Assembly: GCA_964194585.1 (NCBI GenBank)
Contig: CAXMNG010000011.1
Location: 1 to 6,035 of the forward strand
DNA: 6,035 nt
Origin: JAABYT01 sp964194585
GTDB lineage: Bacteria; Pseudomonadota; Gammaproteobacteria; HK1
Direction of reading: 5' to 3'
The notes beneath the pieces are model-generated. The model was not told the origin of the DNA and made no database searches. It saw nothing but the letters and a program-made list of their open reading frames with translations. Of this stretch, positions 5,089 to 6,035 are shown piece by piece (the first letter of the stretch is position 1; each line of letters begins with the position of its first letter). The translations under genes were made by a program, and so were the position numbers.

Positions 5089-6035
5089 GTGGGTTCCATG
5101 CGCGGTAGCAGCATCTCGTCCTGGGCACTGCTGGTGGCCAAGGCGCTGGAGGCCGACGGCCGCGATAGCGAGGATTTGTTTCGTCGTGCCGGACTCGATC
5201 CCGCACGGCTCAAGGACGCGGATGCGCGTTATCCCGTGGAAGGCATGTGCAGGTTGTGGCGACTGGCGACGCAGGTCACCGGCGACCCGTATTTCGGCTT
5301 GAGGGCCGCCGGCTTCTGGCATCCGACCACCATGAATGCCCTGGGCTACTCCTGGATGGCCAGCGACAGCCTGCGCGATGCGCTCACCCGCATGACGCGT
5401 TACGGTCGTCTCGTGACCACGGTGGCGGAAATGAGGCTGGAGGAATTCGACGACCATTTCGCTTTCAGGATTCATCCGCTGATCGCCAGGTCGAAGGTAC
5501 CGAACGAAGCCGTCGACGCGGGGCTCGCCACCTTCGTCAGCATGTGCCGCACGAGCTACGGGGATGACTTTCATCCACTGCGGGTGGCGACCCAGCGCCC
5601 TGAGTTCGATGATCCAGCGCCCTATATCGAGTACTTCCAGGCGCCGGTCGAATTTTCGGCCCCTGATAATATTCTGTACTTCAGTAAGGAATCGCTGGAA
5701 GCCCATCTCCCGACCGCCAATCCGCGCCTCGCCCGCGTCAACGATCGGATCGTCACGCAGTACCTGGCGCAGTTCGACAAGGGAAGCACGGCGATGCGCG
5801 TGCGTGCCAAGTTGATCGACCTGCTGTCGGCGGGAAATGTGACCCAGCAGGACGTTGCGGACAGCCTGCATATGAGCCTGCGCACCCTGCAACGCAAGCT
5901 CAGTGAAGAGAACACGAGCTACAAGGGTCTTCTGGATGAGACCCGCAGGGAACTGGCCAACCAGTATTTGCGCCAGGCCTGCCTTTCCGTGAGCGAAGTG
6001 ACTTATCTGCTGGGATTCTCGGAGCCCAGCAATTT
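5089..6035 (+). CDS. AraC-family transcriptional regulator, Arabinose_bd-type N-terminus (3' truncated)
   Basis: The frame is open from GTG 5089 (or ATG 5098, three codons later) to the window edge, about 315 residues, with no stop. The N-terminal two thirds fit the Arabinose_bd (PF12625) sensor type: an early ALLVAKALEADG helix, the RRAGLDPARL segment, RYPVEGMCRLWRLA, and DPYFGLRAAGFWHPTTMNALGY. The C-terminal part is an AraC/XylS DNA-binding domain: helix-turn-helix one is TQQDVADSLHMSLRTLQRKL (about residues 252-271), then the linker helix TRRELANQYLRQA, then helix-turn-helix two starting SVSEVTYLLGFSEPSN at the edge. Roughly 20-30 residues are probably missing. Members act as cytoplasmic dimers controlling nearby genes, often catabolic or virulence genes; the ligand here is unknown. 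It is divergent from lpxC, so it may bind the shared region, but nothing in the sequence shows that it controls lpxC. Confidence 0.93.
   Translation, partial: MGSMRGSSISSWALLVAKALEADGRDSEDLFRRAGLDPARLKDADARYPVEGMCRLWRLATQVTGDPYFGLRAAGFWHPTTMNALGYSWMASDSLRDALTRMTRYGRLVTTVAEMRLEEFDDHFAFRIHPLIARSKVPNEAVDAGLATFVSMCRTSYGDDFHPLRVATQRPEFDDPAPYIEYFQAPVEFSAPDNILYFSKESLEAHLPTANPRLARVNDRIVTQYLAQFDKGSTAMRVRAKLIDLLSAGNVTQQDVADSLHMSLRTLQRKLSEENTSYKGLLDETRRELANQYLRQACLSVSEVTYLLGFSEPSN

Noticed and set aside
4936..5892. A long open frame on the - strand opposite the AraC-type gene
   Set aside because: The + strand encodes a recognisable AraC-family protein over the same bases. The antisense product is rich in Arg, Gly and His with no domain and no convincing start.
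1..6035. CRISPR arrays, tRNA or rRNA genes, insertion sequences, toxin-antitoxin or phage-defence modules
   Set aside because: I looked for direct repeat arrays, cloverleaf-like segments, transposase motifs and small paired genes and found none. The only mobile-type element is the REP doublet.

Overview
The window looks like chromosomal DNA from a GC-rich Gram-negative bacterium of the Pseudomonadota. It encodes LpxC (lipid A synthesis), a NapC/NirT-type membrane cytochrome c and two exported proteins with signal peptides, which together imply an outer membrane, a periplasm and a quinone-linked respiratory chain. A GTAG-type REP doublet points towards a gammaproteobacterium, although the LpxC sequence also reads much like alphaproteobacterial ones, so the class cannot be fixed from this window.

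Left part, + strand. The window opens with the last 34 residues of an unrecognised protein (1-105). A GC-rich spacer with two strong hairpins follows. Next is an unrecognised 269-residue protein with two membrane segments and a long charged helical tail (290-1099). Three bases after its stop lies a perfect 33-bp inverted repeat (1103-1178), a REP doublet. After a second hairpin comes a two-gene unit: a DUF2092-family exported protein (1284-2030) and a small exported Arg/Gln-rich protein (2033-2392).

Middle part, - strand, read right to left. lpxC (4921-3953) is followed after 39 bases by an AAA ATPase resembling ExeA and the N-terminal half of DamX (3913-3101). After a further 146 bases comes a tetraheme NapC/NirT-type cytochrome (2954-2397). 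The cytochrome gene converges on the small exported protein gene, with only 4 bases between the two stop codons. The lpxC-ATPase pair probably forms one transcription unit; the cytochrome may belong to it or have its own promoter.

Right part, + strand. An AraC-family regulator with an Arabinose_bd-type N-terminal region (5089 to the window edge, 3' end cut off) is divergent from lpxC across 167 bases. This shared region probably carries both promoters.

Most of the annotation is conventional. The unusual points are the lpxC neighbourhood (no ftsZ or other dcw genes, but an ATPase downstream and a divergent regulator), the Asp-Asn Walker B of that ATPase and its lack of a SPOR domain, the orphan tetraheme cytochrome, and the perfect REP doublet. 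I see no CRISPR array, transposase, tRNA or rRNA, and no convincing undescribed system.
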